This document shows, piece after piece, positions 9,484 through 18,630 of a stretch of 64,000 nucleotides of DNA. Under the pieces are notes generated by a model. That model ran no database searches. It was not told the origin of the DNA and worked only from the letters and a program-made list of their open reading frames with translations. This stretch comes from Pantoea latae (GTDB lineage: Bacteria; Pseudomonadota; Gammaproteobacteria; Enterobacterales; Enterobacteriaceae): NCBI RefSeq assembly GCF_002077695.1, contig NZ_MWUE01000005.1, positions 63,265 through 127,264 of the forward strand. The letters run 5' to 3'. How positions within the stretch are numbered: position 1 is the first letter of the stretch; each line of letters starts with the position of its first letter. Position numbers and translations under genes: made by a program.

Positions 9484-9516
9484 GGGTCGGCGTGGGCCGA
9501 CCCTCTCTTTTTTCTC
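9484..9516 (+). terminator. Attenuating hairpin between ugpB and ugpA
   Basis: A perfect 8-bp stem GGGTCGGC / GCCGACCC (9484-9491 and 9496-9503) with a GTGG loop is followed by TCTCTTTTTT. It looks like a rho-independent terminator inside the operon, so partial read-through would favour the binding protein. Confidence 0.8.
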
Positions 9517-9530
9517 AGACAGAGTCCGCT

Positions 9531-10418
9531 ATGTCTCTATCTCGTCCGGTGTTTCGCACCAGCCCGTTGCCCTATTTGCTGGTGCTGCCGCAGCTGCTGA
9601 TTACCGCCATCTTTTTCCTCTGGCCCGCGGGCGAAGCGCTGTGGTATTCGCTGCAGAACCTCGATCCCTTTGGCCTCTCCAGCACCTTTGTCGGCCTCGA
9701 AAACTTCAAACGCCTGTTTCAGGACAGCTACTACCTCGACGCCTTCTGGACCACCATCGTTTTCAGCACGCTGGTGACGGTGTGCGGCATGCTGCTCTCG
9801 CTGCTGCTGGCGGCGCTGGTGGATTACGTTATTCGCCTGCGCAAGCTCTATCAGACGCTGCTGCTGCTGCCCTACGCGGTGGCGCCGGTAGTGGCGGCGG
9901 TGCTGTGGATGTTTCTGTTCAATCCCGGTCTCGGCCTGATTAGCCACGTTCTTAACCAGCTAGGCTACAACTGGAACTACGCGCAGAACAGCGGTCAGGC
10001 GATGTTTCTGATTGTAGTGGCCTCGATCTGGCAGCAGATGAGCTACAACTTTTTGTTCTTTTTCGCCGCGCTGCAGTCGATCCCGAAATCGCTGGTGGAA
10101 GCGGCGGCGATCGACGGCGCCGGTCCGGTGCGCCGCTTCTTCCATCTGTCCCTGCCGCTGATCACGCCGGTGAGTTTCTTTCTGCTGGTGGTGAACCTGA
10201 TCTACGCCTTCTTCGACACCTTCCCGGTGATCGACGCCGCGACCGGCGGCGGGCCGGTGCAGGCCACCACTACGCTGATCTACAAAATTTATCGCGAAGG
10301 CTTTACCGGGCTGGATCTCTCCTCCTCGGCGGCGCAGTCGGTGGTGCTGATGCTGCTGGTGATCGGCCTGACCGTGATTCAGTTTCGCTTTGTTGAGCGT
10401 AAGGTGCAGTACCAATGA
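9531..10418 (+). CDS. ugpA: Glycerol-3-phosphate ABC permease UgpA
   Basis: UgpA is an inner-membrane permease of the Ugp importer, 295 aa as in E. coli. The start ATG 9531 (MSLSRPVF) matches the family; an upstream in-frame ATG at 9492 lies inside the attenuator hairpin and is rejected. It has six membrane segments and the [20 protein letters not shown] coupling motif that docks on the ATPase. It overlaps ugpE by four bases. Confidence 0.97.
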   Translation: MSLSRPVFRTSPLPYLLVLPQLLITAIFFLWPAGEALWYSLQNLDPFGLSSTFVGLENFKRLFQDSYYLDAFWTTIVFSTLVTVCGMLLSLLLAALVDYVIRLRKLYQTLLLLPYAVAPVVAAVLWMFLFNPGLGLISHVLNQLGYNWNYAQNSGQAMFLIVVASIWQQMSYNFLFFFAALQSIPKSLVEAAAIDGAGPVRRFFHLSLPLITPVSFFLLVVNLIYAFFDTFPVIDAATGGGPVQATTTLIYKIYREGFTGLDLSSSAAQSVVLMLLVIGLTVIQFRFVERKVQYQ

Positions 10419-11260
10419 TTGAAAACCGTCGCGGGCTGGATATCTTCAGCCACACGCTGCTGGTGCTGGGCGTGCTCACTATTCTCTTTCCGCTCTACGT
10501 CGCCTTTGTCGCCGCCACGCTGGACAACGAGGCGGTCTATCAGGTGCCGATGACGCTGATCCCCGGCACCCATCTGTGGGAAAACCTCTCGCGCATCTGG
10601 ACGCAGGGCGTGAACGGCAGCGGCCCGGCGTTCAGCCTGATGCTGCTGAACAGCCTGATCATGGCGTTCGGCATTACCGTCGGCAAAATCACGGTGTCGA
10701 TGCTCTCCGCCTTTGCGCTGGTCTGGTTTCGCTTTCCGCTGCGCTCGCTCTTTTTCTGGCTGATCTTTATCACCCTGATGTTGCCGGTCGAGGTGCGCAT
10801 CTTCCCGACGGTGCAGGTGATCGCCGATCTCAATATGCTCGACAGCTACAGCGGCCTGACGCTGCCGCTGATGGCGTCGGCCACGGCGACCTTTCTGTTC
10901 CGCCAGTTCTTTATGTCGCTGCCGGACGAGCTGATCGAGGCGGCGCGCATCGACGGCGCCAGCGCGCTGCGCTTCTTCTGGGACATCGTGCTGCCGCTGT
11001 CGAAAACCAACCTCGCGGCGCTGTTCGTCATCACCTTTATCTACGGCTGGAACCAGTATCTCTGGCCGCTGCTGATCGTCAACGACGCCTCGCTCAGCAC
11101 CGCGGTGGCGGGGATCAAAAGCATGATCTCCACCAGCGGATCGCCGACGCAGTGGAACGAAGTGATGGCGGCAATGTTATTAACCCTGATCCCACCGGTG
11201 GTGGTGGTGCTGGTCATGCAGCGCGCGTTCGTGCGTGGCCTGGTCGAGAGCGAGAAATAA
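10415..11260 (+). CDS. ugpE: Glycerol-3-phosphate ABC permease UgpE
   Basis: UgpE is the second permease of the importer, 281 aa. It has six membrane segments and the MalG-like coupling motif [20 protein letters not shown] at about residues 170-190. It starts within an ATGA overlap with ugpA and ends two bases before ugpC. Confidence 0.97.
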   Translation: MIENRRGLDIFSHTLLVLGVLTILFPLYVAFVAATLDNEAVYQVPMTLIPGTHLWENLSRIWTQGVNGSGPAFSLMLLNSLIMAFGITVGKITVSMLSAFALVWFRFPLRSLFFWLIFITLMLPVEVRIFPTVQVIADLNMLDSYSGLTLPLMASATATFLFRQFFMSLPDELIEAARIDGASALRFFWDIVLPLSKTNLAALFVITFIYGWNQYLWPLLIVNDASLSTAVAGIKSMISTSGSPTQWNEVMAAMLLTLIPPVVVVLVMQRAFVRGLVESEK

Positions 11261-11262
11261 GC

Positions 11263-12336
11263 ATGGCAGGCGTAACCCTTCAGGCGGTAACCAAATCTTA
11301 CGACGGCAAGAATCAGATCATTCAGCCGCTGAACGTCACCGTTAACGACGGCGAATTTATGGTGATGGTCGGTCCTTCCGGCTGCGGCAAATCGACGCTG
11401 CTGCGCATGGTGGCGGGGCTGGAGCGCGTCACCTTGGGCGATATCTATATCGACGACCGGCGCGTTACCCAGCTGGAGCCGAAAGATCGCGGCATCGCCA
11501 TGGTCTTCCAGAACTACGCGCTCTACCCGCATATGACGGTAGAGGAGAATATGGCCTACGGGCTGAAGATCCGCGGCATGAGCAAAGAGCATATCCGCCT
11601 GCGCGTGCTGGAGGCGGCGCGCAGCCTGGAGCTGGATCAGCTGCTAAGCCGTCGCCCGCGCGAGCTGTCCGGCGGCCAGCGCCAGCGCGTGGCGATGGGG
11701 CGCGCCATCGTGCGCGAGCCGGCGGTGTTTCTGTTCGACGAGCCGCTCTCCAACCTGGACGCGCGGCTGCGCGTGCAGATGCGGCTGGAGCTGCAGCAGC
11801 TGCATCGTCGCCTGCAAACCACCAGCCTCTACGTCACGCACGATCAGGTCGAGGCGATGACGCTGGCGCAGCGCGTGATGGTGCTGAACAAAGGTTTCGT
11901 CGAGCAGATCGGCTCGCCGGTGGAGATTTACGAGCGGCCCGCCAGCCAGTTTGTCGCCTCGTTTATCGGCGCGCCGGCGATGAACCTGATGTCTGGCCAG
12001 ATCGCCAGCGACGGCGCGCGTTTCAATCTCGACCATTCATACGCCCTGCCGCTCGGCGACAGTAAAGCGCAGTGGGCGAATCGCGCCGTCACGCTCGGCA
12101 TTCGTCCCGAGCATGTGCAGGTCAGCGCGCGCGAGCGCGACGGCCTGCCGCTGCGCGTCGAGACGCTGGAGCTGCTCGGCGCGGATAATCTGGCGCACGG
12201 ACGTATCGGCGACACGCCGCTGGTGGTGCGTCTGCCGCACAGCGTCCGGCCGCAGGCGGGCAGCACGCTGTGGCTGCATCTGCCGTCGGATGCGTTACAC
12301 TATTTCGATTCAACCACAGGAAAGCGACTGGAATGA
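11263..12336 (+). CDS. ugpC: Glycerol-3-phosphate ABC ATPase UgpC
   Basis: UgpC is the ATPase dimer of the importer, a MalK-type protein of 357 aa. The start ATG 11263 (MAGVTLQAV) lies two bases after ugpE; the frame is open further upstream but only antisense-like residues occur there. Walker A is [11 protein letters not shown] (about residues 37-47), the signature [13 protein letters not shown] and Walker [12 protein letters not shown]. The C-terminal third is a MalK-like regulatory OB domain (TLGIRPEHV). In E. coli Ugp is inhibited by internal phosphate through this subunit. Confidence 0.97.
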   Translation: MAGVTLQAVTKSYDGKNQIIQPLNVTVNDGEFMVMVGPSGCGKSTLLRMVAGLERVTLGDIYIDDRRVTQLEPKDRGIAMVFQNYALYPHMTVEENMAYGLKIRGMSKEHIRLRVLEAARSLELDQLLSRRPRELSGGQRQRVAMGRAIVREPAVFLFDEPLSNLDARLRVQMRLELQQLHRRLQTTSLYVTHDQVEAMTLAQRVMVLNKGFVEQIGSPVEIYERPASQFVASFIGAPAMNLMSGQIASDGARFNLDHSYALPLGDSKAQWANRAVTLGIRPEHVQVSARERDGLPLRVETLELLGADNLAHGRIGDTPLVVRLPHSVRPQAGSTLWLHLPSDALHYFDSTTGKRLE

Positions 12337-13076
12337 GCACACCCCGCTGGCCCTATCCACATATCGTCGCCCATCGCGGCGGCGGCAAACTGGCCCCGGA
12401 AAATACCCTGGCGGCGATCGATGTCGGCGCGAAGTATGGCCATAGCATGATTGAGTTCGACGCGAAGCTGTCGCAGGATCGGCAGATTTTCCTGCTGCAC
12501 GACGACACGCTCGATCGCACCAGCAATGGCTGGGGCGTAGCGGGCGATCTGCCGTGGGAAAAGCTGGCGCAGCTCGATGCGGGCGGCTGGTTCGGTAAGG
12601 CGTTCGACGGCGAACCGCTGGCGCGGCTGCCAGAGGTGGCGGCGCGCTGCCGCCAGCACGGCATGATGGCGAATATCGAAATTAAACCCACCACCGGACG
12701 CGAGGTGGAAACCGGTCGCGCCATCGCCCATGCGGCGAAAATTCTGTGGCAGGAGATGACCGCGCCGCTGCTCTCCTCCTTCTCTTACGAGGCGCTGGAG
12801 GCGGCGATGCAGGCGGAGCCGGAGCTGCCGCGCGGCCTGCTGCTGGATGAGTGGGATGAGGCGTGGCAAAGCAAAACCGCCGCGCTGGGGTGCGTGTCGA
12901 TTCACCTTAACCATAAGCTGCTCGACGCTGAGCGTGTATCAGCGCTAAAGGCCGCCGGCCTGCATATTCTGGTCTACACGGTGAATGACCCGGATCGCGC
13001 GCGTACTCTGCTGAAATGGGGCGTTGACGCCATCTGCACCGATCGCATCGACATCATCGGCCCCGACTTCTGCTAA
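12333..13076 (+). CDS. ugpQ: Cytoplasmic glycerophosphodiester phosphodiesterase UgpQ
   Basis: UgpQ hydrolyses glycerophosphodiesters brought in by Ugp to sn-glycerol-3-phosphate and the free alcohol. The protein is 247 aa from ATG 12333, overlapping the ugpC stop by ATGA. It has no signal peptide, as expected for the cytoplasmic enzyme. GDPD-family active-site residues are visible in [17 protein letters not shown] and in the FDAKLSQD and HDDTLDRT blocks; the C-terminal [21 protein letters not shown] is also typical. It ends tail-to-tail with yhhA, the two stop codons overlapping. Confidence 0.97.
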   Translation: MSTPRWPYPHIVAHRGGGKLAPENTLAAIDVGAKYGHSMIEFDAKLSQDRQIFLLHDDTLDRTSNGWGVAGDLPWEKLAQLDAGGWFGKAFDGEPLARLPEVAARCRQHGMMANIEIKPTTGREVETGRAIAHAAKILWQEMTAPLLSSFSYEALEAAMQAEPELPRGLLLDEWDEAWQSKTAALGCVSIHLNHKLLDAERVSALKAAGLHILVYTVNDPDRARTLLKWGVDAICTDRIDIIGPDFC

Positions 13077-13351
13077 TTACTGTTCTGCTGCTGTCCCGGC
13101 TGCGCGTTGATCACGCGCTGCTGGGCGCTGCTGCGCTGCTCCTGCAGTTTGCGCTGAATCTGCTGCGTCTGCTGCTGCTGATCCTGCTGCAGTTTGCTCT
13201 GCTGTTGCTGCTGCCTGATTTGCATCTGCGTCTGCATCCGCTGCTGGCTGGGGTTGTAGCCCGGCTGATTAGGCTGATTGCTGTTGTTCAGCATATTGGC
13301 CATGCTGCTGAGCGGCAGCAGCGCGGCAAAAACGATTAACCATTTTTTCAT
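13073..13351 (-). CDS. yhhA: DUF2756 family exported protein YhhA
   Basis: A 92-aa protein with a signal peptide ([18 protein letters not shown]) and a conserved [17 protein letters not shown] segment that identifies the YhhA/DUF2756 family. The rest is extremely glutamine-rich, with long Q runs predicting a coiled coil. E. coli YhhA is about 146 aa, so the C-terminal part is missing or the gene is naturally short here. Function is unknown. The position between ugpQ and ggt is the same as in E. coli. Confidence 0.88.
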   Translation of the reverse strand: MKKWLIVFAALLPLSSMANMLNNSNQPNQPGYNPSQQRMQTQMQIRQQQQQSKLQQDQQQQTQQIQRKLQEQRSSAQQRVINAQPGQQQNSN

Positions 13352-13544
13352 CTGACTTCCTCCGTCAAGGCGACCGCGTCGGCGTGTGATGCGCCGTGGC
13401 CGCAGCTATAAGTTTAGCAACCTCACAAACTTCTCCCCCAGGAACGCACCGAATTTGACTTAGATGTTATTTTTTTGCTGTATTTGTAAACACTTGCCTG
13501 CGTGATAACAAATGTAAACAACTGAAAAGGGTAGAGGGATGATG

Positions 13545-15293
13545 ATGCGAGGAAATATACGCCAGCTTGGCTGGGCCGTAATGATGAGTTTAACGGTGGT
13601 CAGCGTGGCTAACGCCGCCGTGCCCGCCAGCGCGCCGCCTGTTTCTTACGGCGTTGAGGATGACACCTTTCATCCGGTCAGGGCGCAGCACGGCATGGTG
13701 GCGTCGGTGGATGCGCTGGCGACGCAGGTAGGAGTCGATATTCTGCGCCAGGGCGGCAACGCGGTAGATGCGGCCGTCGCCGTCGGCTTCGCGCTGGCGG
13801 TGACCCATCCGCAGGCGGGCAATCTCGGCGGCGGCGGCTTTATGCTGCTGCGCACCGCCTCCGGCCGCGCCACCTCTATCGACTTCCGCGAAATGGCGCC
13901 GGGCCGCGCCTCACGCGATATGTTCCTCGATAAACAGGGCAACGCCGACAGCAAGCTGTCGCTGACCTCGCATCTCGCCTCCGGCACGCCGGGCAGCGTG
14001 GCGGGCTTTGCGCTGGCGGCGCAGAAATATGGCACGCTGCCGCTCAGCACGCTGCTGGCGCCGGCGATCAAACTGGCGCGCGAAGGCTATGTGGTTAACG
14101 ACGCGCTGGCGGACGATCTGAAAACCTACGGCAAAGAGGTGCTGCTGGCGCACCCCAACAGCAAAGCGATCTTCTTTAAGCCTGACGGCACGCCGTGGCA
14201 GAAGGGCGATCGTCTGGTGCAGAAAAACCTCGCCCACAGCCTGCAGCTGATTGCGCAGCAGGGGCCGGACGCCTTCTATAAAGGCGAAATCGCCGATCAG
14301 ATCGCCAGCGAGATGGCGCAGCACGGCGGATTGATCGGCAAAGCGGATCTGGCGGCCTACCGCGCCGTCGAGCGTAAGCCGATCAGCGGCACCTATCGCG
14401 GCTATGAGGTCTTCTCAATGCCGCCGCCCTCATCCGGCGGGATCCATATCGTGCAGATCCTCAATATCCTGGAAAACTTCGATCTGGCGAAGATGGGCTT
14501 TGGCAGCGCCGACGCGATGCAGGTGGTCGCCGAAGCGGAGAAGTACGCCTACGCCGACCGTTCAGAGTACCTTGGCGATCCCGATTTCGTGAAGGTGCCG
14601 TGGCAGGCGCTGACCAGCAAAGCCTATGCGAAGTCGATCGCGCAGCAGATCGACGTGGCGAAGGCGCGTCCGTCGAGCGAGATCAAACCCGGCAAGCTGG
14701 AGCCCTATGAGAGCAACCAGACCACCCATTTCTCGGTGGTCGACAAGCAGGGCACGGCGGTCGCGGTCACCTATACCCTGAACACCAACTTCGGCAGCGG
14801 CATTGTGGCGGGCAACAGCGGCATTCTGCTGAATAACGAGATGGACGACTTCTCCGCCAAGCCGGGCACGCCGAACGTCTACGGCCTGGTAGGCGGCGAG
14901 GCGAACGCGGTCCAGCCGGCCAAGCGTCCGCTTTCCTCGATGTCGCCGACCATCGTGGCGAAAGGGGGTAAAACCTGGCTGGTGACCGGCAGTCCGGGCG
15001 GCAGCCGCATTATCACCACCGTGCTGCAAATGGTGGTGAACAGCGTCGATTTCGGGATGAACGTGGCGGAAGCGACCAACGCGCCGCGTTTCCATCATCA
15101 GTGGCTGCCGGATCAGCTGCGCGTCGAGAAGGGATTTAGCCCGGATACGCTGCGTTTGCTGGAGAATAAAGGGCAGCATGTGAAGGTGCTGCCGGCGATG
15201 GGCAGCACGCAGAGCATTATGATTGGGCCGGACGGCACGCTGTATGGCGCGTCCGATCCGCGCACGCCAGGGGATTTAAGCGCGGGGTATTAA
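13545..15293 (+). CDS. ggt: Periplasmic gamma-glutamyltransferase Ggt
   Basis: Ggt cleaves the gamma-glutamyl bond of glutathione and related peptides in the periplasm. The precursor is about 582 aa and self-cleaves into two subunits. The nucleophile is the Thr that begins the small subunit, in the NQTTHFSVVDKQG motif near residue 393. GSGIVAGNSGILLNNEMDDF and the SSMSPTIV and GSPGGSRIITTVLQ motifs line the substrate site. Three consecutive ATGs start at 13539. The third (13545) is preferred because AGAGGG ends directly before the first. A signal peptide follows (WAVMMSLTVVSVANA). Confidence 0.96.
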   Translation: MRGNIRQLGWAVMMSLTVVSVANAAVPASAPPVSYGVEDDTFHPVRAQHGMVASVDALATQVGVDILRQGGNAVDAAVAVGFALAVTHPQAGNLGGGGFMLLRTASGRATSIDFREMAPGRASRDMFLDKQGNADSKLSLTSHLASGTPGSVAGFALAAQKYGTLPLSTLLAPAIKLAREGYVVNDALADDLKTYGKEVLLAHPNSKAIFFKPDGTPWQKGDRLVQKNLAHSLQLIAQQGPDAFYKGEIADQIASEMAQHGGLIGKADLAAYRAVERKPISGTYRGYEVFSMPPPSSGGIHIVQILNILENFDLAKMGFGSADAMQVVAEAEKYAYADRSEYLGDPDFVKVPWQALTSKAYAKSIAQQIDVAKARPSSEIKPGKLEPYESNQTTHFSVVDKQGTAVAVTYTLNTNFGSGIVAGNSGILLNNEMDDFSAKPGTPNVYGLVGGEANAVQPAKRPLSSMSPTIVAKGGKTWLVTGSPGGSRIITTVLQMVVNSVDFGMNVAEATNAPRFHHQWLPDQLRVEKGFSPDTLRLLENKGQHVKVLPAMGSTQSIMIGPDGTLYGASDPRTPGDLSAGY

Positions 15294-15299
15294 GATATC

Positions 15300-15319
15300 G
15301 GGGCCAGTCTGGCCCCGTT
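15300..15319. terminator. Hairpin between convergent ggt and yhhY
   Basis: A perfect 7-bp stem GGGGCCA / TGGCCCC (15300-15306 and 15310-15316) has a three-base loop and a short T run on the + side. It probably ends ggt transcripts. Confidence 0.7.
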
Positions 15320-15321
15320 TG

Positions 15322-15813
15322 CTACTTCAGCCGCGCCATATAGTGCGTATCGATCATCTCGCCATGCCGCATAGCAAAAGCCTTCGCCGTGCCTTCAACT
15401 TCAAAGCCAAAATGGCGGTAGAGGGCGATGGCGGCGGGATTGTCGGCGAATACCGTTAGCTCCATGCGCGTCACCTGCAGCCAGTTGTCGCACAGATCGA
15501 CCGCCGCGCCGAGCAGCGCTTTGCCGACGCCGCGGTTGCGATAGGCCTGATCGACGCCCATGCCCAGCGTGGCGCAGTGGCGGCGGCGCGCAGGCGCGAG
15601 AACCTCCAGCGTCAGCTGGCCAACCACTTTTTCATCGATGCAGGCGACCAGCGAATGTCCGGCTGGAGAGAGATGGCTGAGCCGCTCCTGCCACTTTTGC
15701 AGCGAAGGCAGCGGTAGATGTAGCGTATTCGCCATGGTGTCCGGCTGGCTGTAAATGTGCATTGAGGCGGCGGCATCTTCAGGGGTAACGTGGCGAATAA
15801 CAATCTCACTCAT
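15322..15813 (-). CDS. yhhY: GNAT N-acetyltransferase YhhY (AaaT)
   Basis: A 163-aa GNAT-family acetyltransferase. The acetyl-CoA-binding signature YRNRGVGKALL is near residues 90-100, and the C-terminal YRHFGFEVEGTAK block is typical of amino-acid acetyltransferases. E. coli YhhY (AaaT) acetylates several L-amino acids. MSEIVIRH at the start and HYMARLK at the end match it closely. The gene is divergent from ryhB, as in E. coli. Confidence 0.93.
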   Translation of the reverse strand: MSEIVIRHVTPEDAAASMHIYSQPDTMANTLHLPLPSLQKWQERLSHLSPAGHSLVACIDEKVVGQLTLEVLAPARRRHCATLGMGVDQAYRNRGVGKALLGAAVDLCDNWLQVTRMELTVFADNPAAIALYRHFGFEVEGTAKAFAMRHGEMIDTHYMARLK

Positions 15814-15898
15814 CTCTCTTCTCCTTGTGACTAGCGGGAAACCCCTTTAAACATCAAGGAAACCTTATTAATTATCAACAGAAAAGATCACAAAAGGC

Positions 15899-15929
15899 TT
15901 TACAAACGCGAATGATAATGATTATTATT
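15899..15929 (+). promoter_or_regulatory. Fur-regulated promoter of ryhB
   Basis: TTTACA (15899-15904) and TATTAT (15923-15928) form a sigma-70 promoter with an 18-base spacer. The stretch 15911-15929 (AATGATAATGATTATTATT) is a strong Fur box covering the -10. It predicts repression when iron is plentiful. Confidence 0.88.
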
Positions 15930-15934
15930 GCGAT

Positions 15935-16030
15935 GCGTTCTCGGGGCGTCCTCGGACAAACCGGAAAGCACGACATTGCTCACATTGCTTCCAGTATTTC
16001 TTAGCCAGCTCGGGTGCTGGCTTTTTTTTT
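15935..16030 (+). ncRNA. ryhB: RyhB iron-responsive small RNA
   Basis: RyhB is an Hfq-dependent trans-acting RNA that shuts down iron-using proteins when iron is scarce. The central seed region AAGCACGACATTGCTCACAT (15966-15985), the TTGCTTCCAGTATT stretch after it and the terminator arm TTAGCCAGC are conserved with E. coli RyhB. The terminator is a 7-bp AGCCAGC / GCTGGCT stem (16003-16009 and 16016-16022) with nine T residues. The 5' end, set here at about 15935 from the -10, has diverged from the E. coli 5' hairpin and is approximate by several bases. Position next to yhhY is the same as in E. coli. Confidence 0.92.
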
Positions 16031-16168
16031 GCCCGCCGCTTTATTCAGCCCTACTCACTATTCTGCACACCCTTATTCATCTTTTTTGAACAGAGGCGTG
16101 AAGTTTTTCAGCTATCAATAGGTTCGTCTCAGGTTCAGACTGTTTTAAAACATTGAGGAGAACTGAAC

Positions 16169-16864
16169 ATGATCTACTTACGTAAAGCAGAAGAACGCGG
16201 TCACGCCAATCACGGCTGGCTGGAAAGCTGGCACACCTTTTCTTTTGCCAGCTACCACGACGCAAACTTCATGGGCTTTTCGGCGCTGCGCGTGATTAAC
16301 GAAGATGTGGTCGCAGGCGGGCAGGGCTTTGGCACCCATCCTCATAAAGATATGGAGATCCTGACCTATGTGCTTTCCGGCACTGTCGAGCATCAGGACA
16401 GCATGGGCAACAAAGAGCAGATCCCGGCAGGCGAATTTCAGATCATGAGCGCGGGCACCGGCGTGCGCCACTCTGAATACAACGCCAGCAGCAGCGAGCC
16501 GCTGCATCTGTATCAGATCTGGATTATTCCCGAGCGCACCGGCATCGAACCGCGCTACGCTCAGCGCCGCTTCCCAGACGTCAAAGGACGCCAGTTTGTG
16601 CTGACGCCGGACGCGCGTGACGGCTCGCTCAAGGTCTTTCAGGATATGACCCTGTCGCGCTGGGTATTGAGCGCGGGCGAAAAAGATGAGGTCGCTATCG
16701 AAACCGGCCGCCGCGTCTGGGTGCAGGTGGTCAAAGGCGAGATCCGCGTCAACGGCGAAACCGCTCGCACCAGCGACGCGTTTGCCGTCTGGGATGAGGC
16801 GAGCGTGACACTTGAAGCCAGCAGCGACGCCGAAGTGCTGCTGTTCGATCTGCCGCCGGTCTAA
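16169..16864 (+). CDS. yhhW: Pirin-family quercetin 2,3-dioxygenase YhhW
   Basis: A 231-aa bicupin of the pirin family, cytoplasmic. E. coli YhhW cleaves quercetin in vitro; its natural role is unclear. Metal-binding histidines are visible in GTHPHKDMEILTYVLSG and EHQDSMGN (about residues 55-80). The pirin hallmark SAGTGVRHSEYN follows. A good GAGGAG site lies upstream of ATG 16169. Same position as in E. coli, just upstream of gntR. Confidence 0.96.
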   Translation: MIYLRKAEERGHANHGWLESWHTFSFASYHDANFMGFSALRVINEDVVAGGQGFGTHPHKDMEILTYVLSGTVEHQDSMGNKEQIPAGEFQIMSAGTGVRHSEYNASSSEPLHLYQIWIIPERTGIEPRYAQRRFPDVKGRQFVLTPDARDGSLKVFQDMTLSRWVLSAGEKDEVAIETGRRVWVQVVKGEIRVNGETARTSDAFAVWDEASVTLEASSDAEVLLFDLPPV

Positions 16865-16871
16865 GCGGTGA

Positions 16872-16895
16872 CAGGGCGCGCACCTTCGCGCCCTG
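16872..16895 (+). terminator. Hairpin after yhhW
   Basis: A perfect 9-bp stem CAGGGCGCG / CGCGCCCTG with a six-base loop lies eight bases after the yhhW stop. The T run is weak, so termination may be partial. Confidence 0.65.
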
Positions 16896-16956
16896 CTTAC
16901 AATTCTGCGGCTGAATAGTGATAGACTCGTCGTAATGGTGACCCTGGGCACAGACG

Positions 16957-17952
16957 ATGAAGAAAAAAAGACCGGTATTACAGGACGTTGCCGATCGTGT
17001 CGGCGTAACAAAAATGACCGTCAGCCGCTACCTGCGCAATCCTGAGCAGGTCTCGGCGCCGCTGCGCGACAAGATCGCCGTCGCGCTCGATGAACTCGGC
17101 TATATCCCCAACCGCGCGCCGGACATGCTCTCCAACGCCACCAGTCGCGCCATCGGCGTGCTGCTGCCGTCGCTTACCAACCAGGTGTTCGCCGACGTGC
17201 TGCGCGGCATCGAAACCGTCACCGATGAAGCGGGCTACCAGACGCTGGTGGCCCATTTCGGCTACAGCCCACAAAAAGAGGAGCTGCAGCTGCGCTCGCT
17301 GCTGGGCTGGAACATCGACGGCGTTATCCTCACCGAACGCACCCACACGCCCGCCACGCTGCGCATGCTGGAGGTCGCTGGCATTCCGGTGATCGAAATG
17401 ATGGACAGCGTTTCGCCCTGCCTTGATATGGCGGTGGGGTTCGACAACGTCGAGGCGGCGCGTCAGATGACCCACGCCATCCTGCGCAAAGGGCATCGCC
17501 ACACCGTCTATCTGGGCGCGCGTCTCGACGAGCGCACCCTGCAGAAACAGCAGGGCTACGAAAAGGCGATGCGCGAAGCGGGGCTGGAGCCGCACAGCGT
17601 GATGATGGAAGAGGCTTCCTCCTTTAGCGCGGGCGGAATGCTGCTGTGTGAGGCGCAGCGCCGCTATCCGCAAACCGACAGTTTGTTCTGCACCAACGAT
17701 GACCTGGCGGTCGGCGCCATGTTCGAATGCCAGCGTCAGGGGCTTAACGTGCCGTCGCAAATGGCGATCGCCGGGTTTCACGGCCATGATATTAGTCAGG
17801 TGGTGACGCCGAAGCTGGCGACCGTCCTGACGCCGCGCGAACGCATGGGACGTGAAGCGGCCGCCATGCTGCTGGCGCGTATTAACGGCGATCTCAGCGC
17901 CGTCGCGCCGCTCGATATCGGCTTTGACATTACAGAAGGCGGCAGCATCTGA
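16957..17952 (+). CDS. gntR: Gluconate repressor GntR (LacI family)
   Basis: GntR represses the high-affinity gluconate genes and is relieved by gluconate. It is 331 aa, with an N-terminal LacI-type helix-turn-helix (VLQDVADRVGVTKMTVSRYLRN, about residues 6-27) and a periplasmic-binding-protein-like effector domain. IGVLLPSLTNQVFADVLRGIE and AIAGFHGHDI are family landmarks. It is a separate unit upstream of gntKU, whose leader carries a matching operator. Confidence 0.97.
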   Translation: MKKKRPVLQDVADRVGVTKMTVSRYLRNPEQVSAPLRDKIAVALDELGYIPNRAPDMLSNATSRAIGVLLPSLTNQVFADVLRGIETVTDEAGYQTLVAHFGYSPQKEELQLRSLLGWNIDGVILTERTHTPATLRMLEVAGIPVIEMMDSVSPCLDMAVGFDNVEAARQMTHAILRKGHRHTVYLGARLDERTLQKQQGYEKAMREAGLEPHSVMMEEASSFSAGGMLLCEAQRRYPQTDSLFCTNDDLAVGAMFECQRQGLNVPSQMAIAGFHGHDISQVVTPKLATVLTPRERMGREAAAMLLARINGDLSAVAPLDIGFDITEGGSI

Positions 17953-18007
17953 ATCTGACATTTTTATGAGTCAGTTCACACTTTCATGCTTTTCCGGCTA
18001 AACAGGG

Positions 18008-18036
18008 TTGCCAGCCTGTAGTGGGCTTAACACAAT
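18008..18036 (+). promoter_or_regulatory. Putative gntKU promoter
   Basis: TTGCCA (18008-18013) and CACAAT (18031-18036) are 17 bases apart. The -10 matches only four of six bases, but the GntR operator immediately downstream supports the placement. Confidence 0.5.
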
Positions 18037-18048
18037 GGCAACCAGCAT

Positions 18049-18062
18049 TGTTATCGGTAACA
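18049..18062 (+). promoter_or_regulatory. GntR operator upstream of gntK
   Basis: TGTTATCGGTAACA is an inverted repeat (TGTTA / TAACA) matching the GntR operator core. It lies just downstream of the putative promoter, where bound repressor would block transcription. Confidence 0.75.
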
Positions 18063-18091
18063 TTGGCGAATTTACCTGCCGGAGCAGAAAA

Positions 18092-18628
18092 ATGACTACT
18101 CAATCTTCGTCGCATCACGTCTTTATTTTGATGGGCGTTTCAGGCAGCGGTAAATCCGTTGTCGCTAACCAGGTTTCCCACCAGCTCAACACCGCTTTTC
18201 TCGACGGCGACTTTCTTCATCCGCGCGCCAACATTTTGAAAATGGCAGACGGCCATCCGCTGGACGACAACGATCGTCAGCCGTGGCTGCAGGCGCTGAA
18301 CGACGCCGCTTTCGCCATGCAGCGCACCCAGGCGATCTCCATTATCGTCTGCTCGGCGCTGAAAAAGCGCTACCGCGATATCCTGCGTCAGGGCAACGAC
18401 AACCTGCGCTTTATCTATCTCAAAGGCGACTTCGACACCATTGAATCCCGTCTGAAGGCGCGCAAAGGCCACTTCTTTAAACCGCAGATGCTGGTGACGC
18501 AGTTCGCCACGCTGGAAGAGCCGGGCGCTGACGAGCCGGACGTGCTGACGGTGGATATCAATCATTCAGTTGACGAGGTTGTTGCGGCTACGGTTGCGGC
18601 TATCGGGAAAGCCATCAACAAGGGTTAG
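18092..18628 (+). CDS. gntK: Gluconokinase GntK
   Basis: GntK phosphorylates gluconate to 6-phosphogluconate, feeding the Entner-Doudoroff and pentose phosphate pathways. It is 178 aa from ATG 18092, with GGAG at 18081-18084 as ribosome-binding site; an earlier in-frame ATG at 18008 would lie in the promoter. The P-loop GVSGSGKS is at residues 15-22. DGDFLHPRANILKMADGHPL and the KGHFFKPQMLVTQF lid region are typical of gluconokinase. Two bases separate it from gntU. Confidence 0.96.
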   Translation: MTTQSSSHHVFILMGVSGSGKSVVANQVSHQLNTAFLDGDFLHPRANILKMADGHPLDDNDRQPWLQALNDAAFAMQRTQAISIIVCSALKKRYRDILRQGNDNLRFIYLKGDFDTIESRLKARKGHFFKPQMLVTQFATLEEPGADEPDVLTVDINHSVDEVVAATVAAIGKAINKG

Positions 18629-18630
18629 TC

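Larger units (their letters stand above)
15814..16168. other. yhhY-yhhW intergenic region containing ryhB
   Basis: This 355-base gap holds the RyhB small RNA and its Fur-controlled promoter. After the RyhB terminator, about 140 AT-rich bases lead to yhhW. In E. coli yhhX sits here; no trace of it is seen. Confidence 0.85.

Noticed and set aside
10576..11262. Long open frame continuous with ugpC on the 5' side
   Set aside because: It runs out of phase through ugpE and encodes Arg/His-rich residues; true ugpC starts at 11263.
15814..15898. Remnant of yhhX next to ryhB
   Set aside because: No frame in this short stretch resembles an oxidoreductase.
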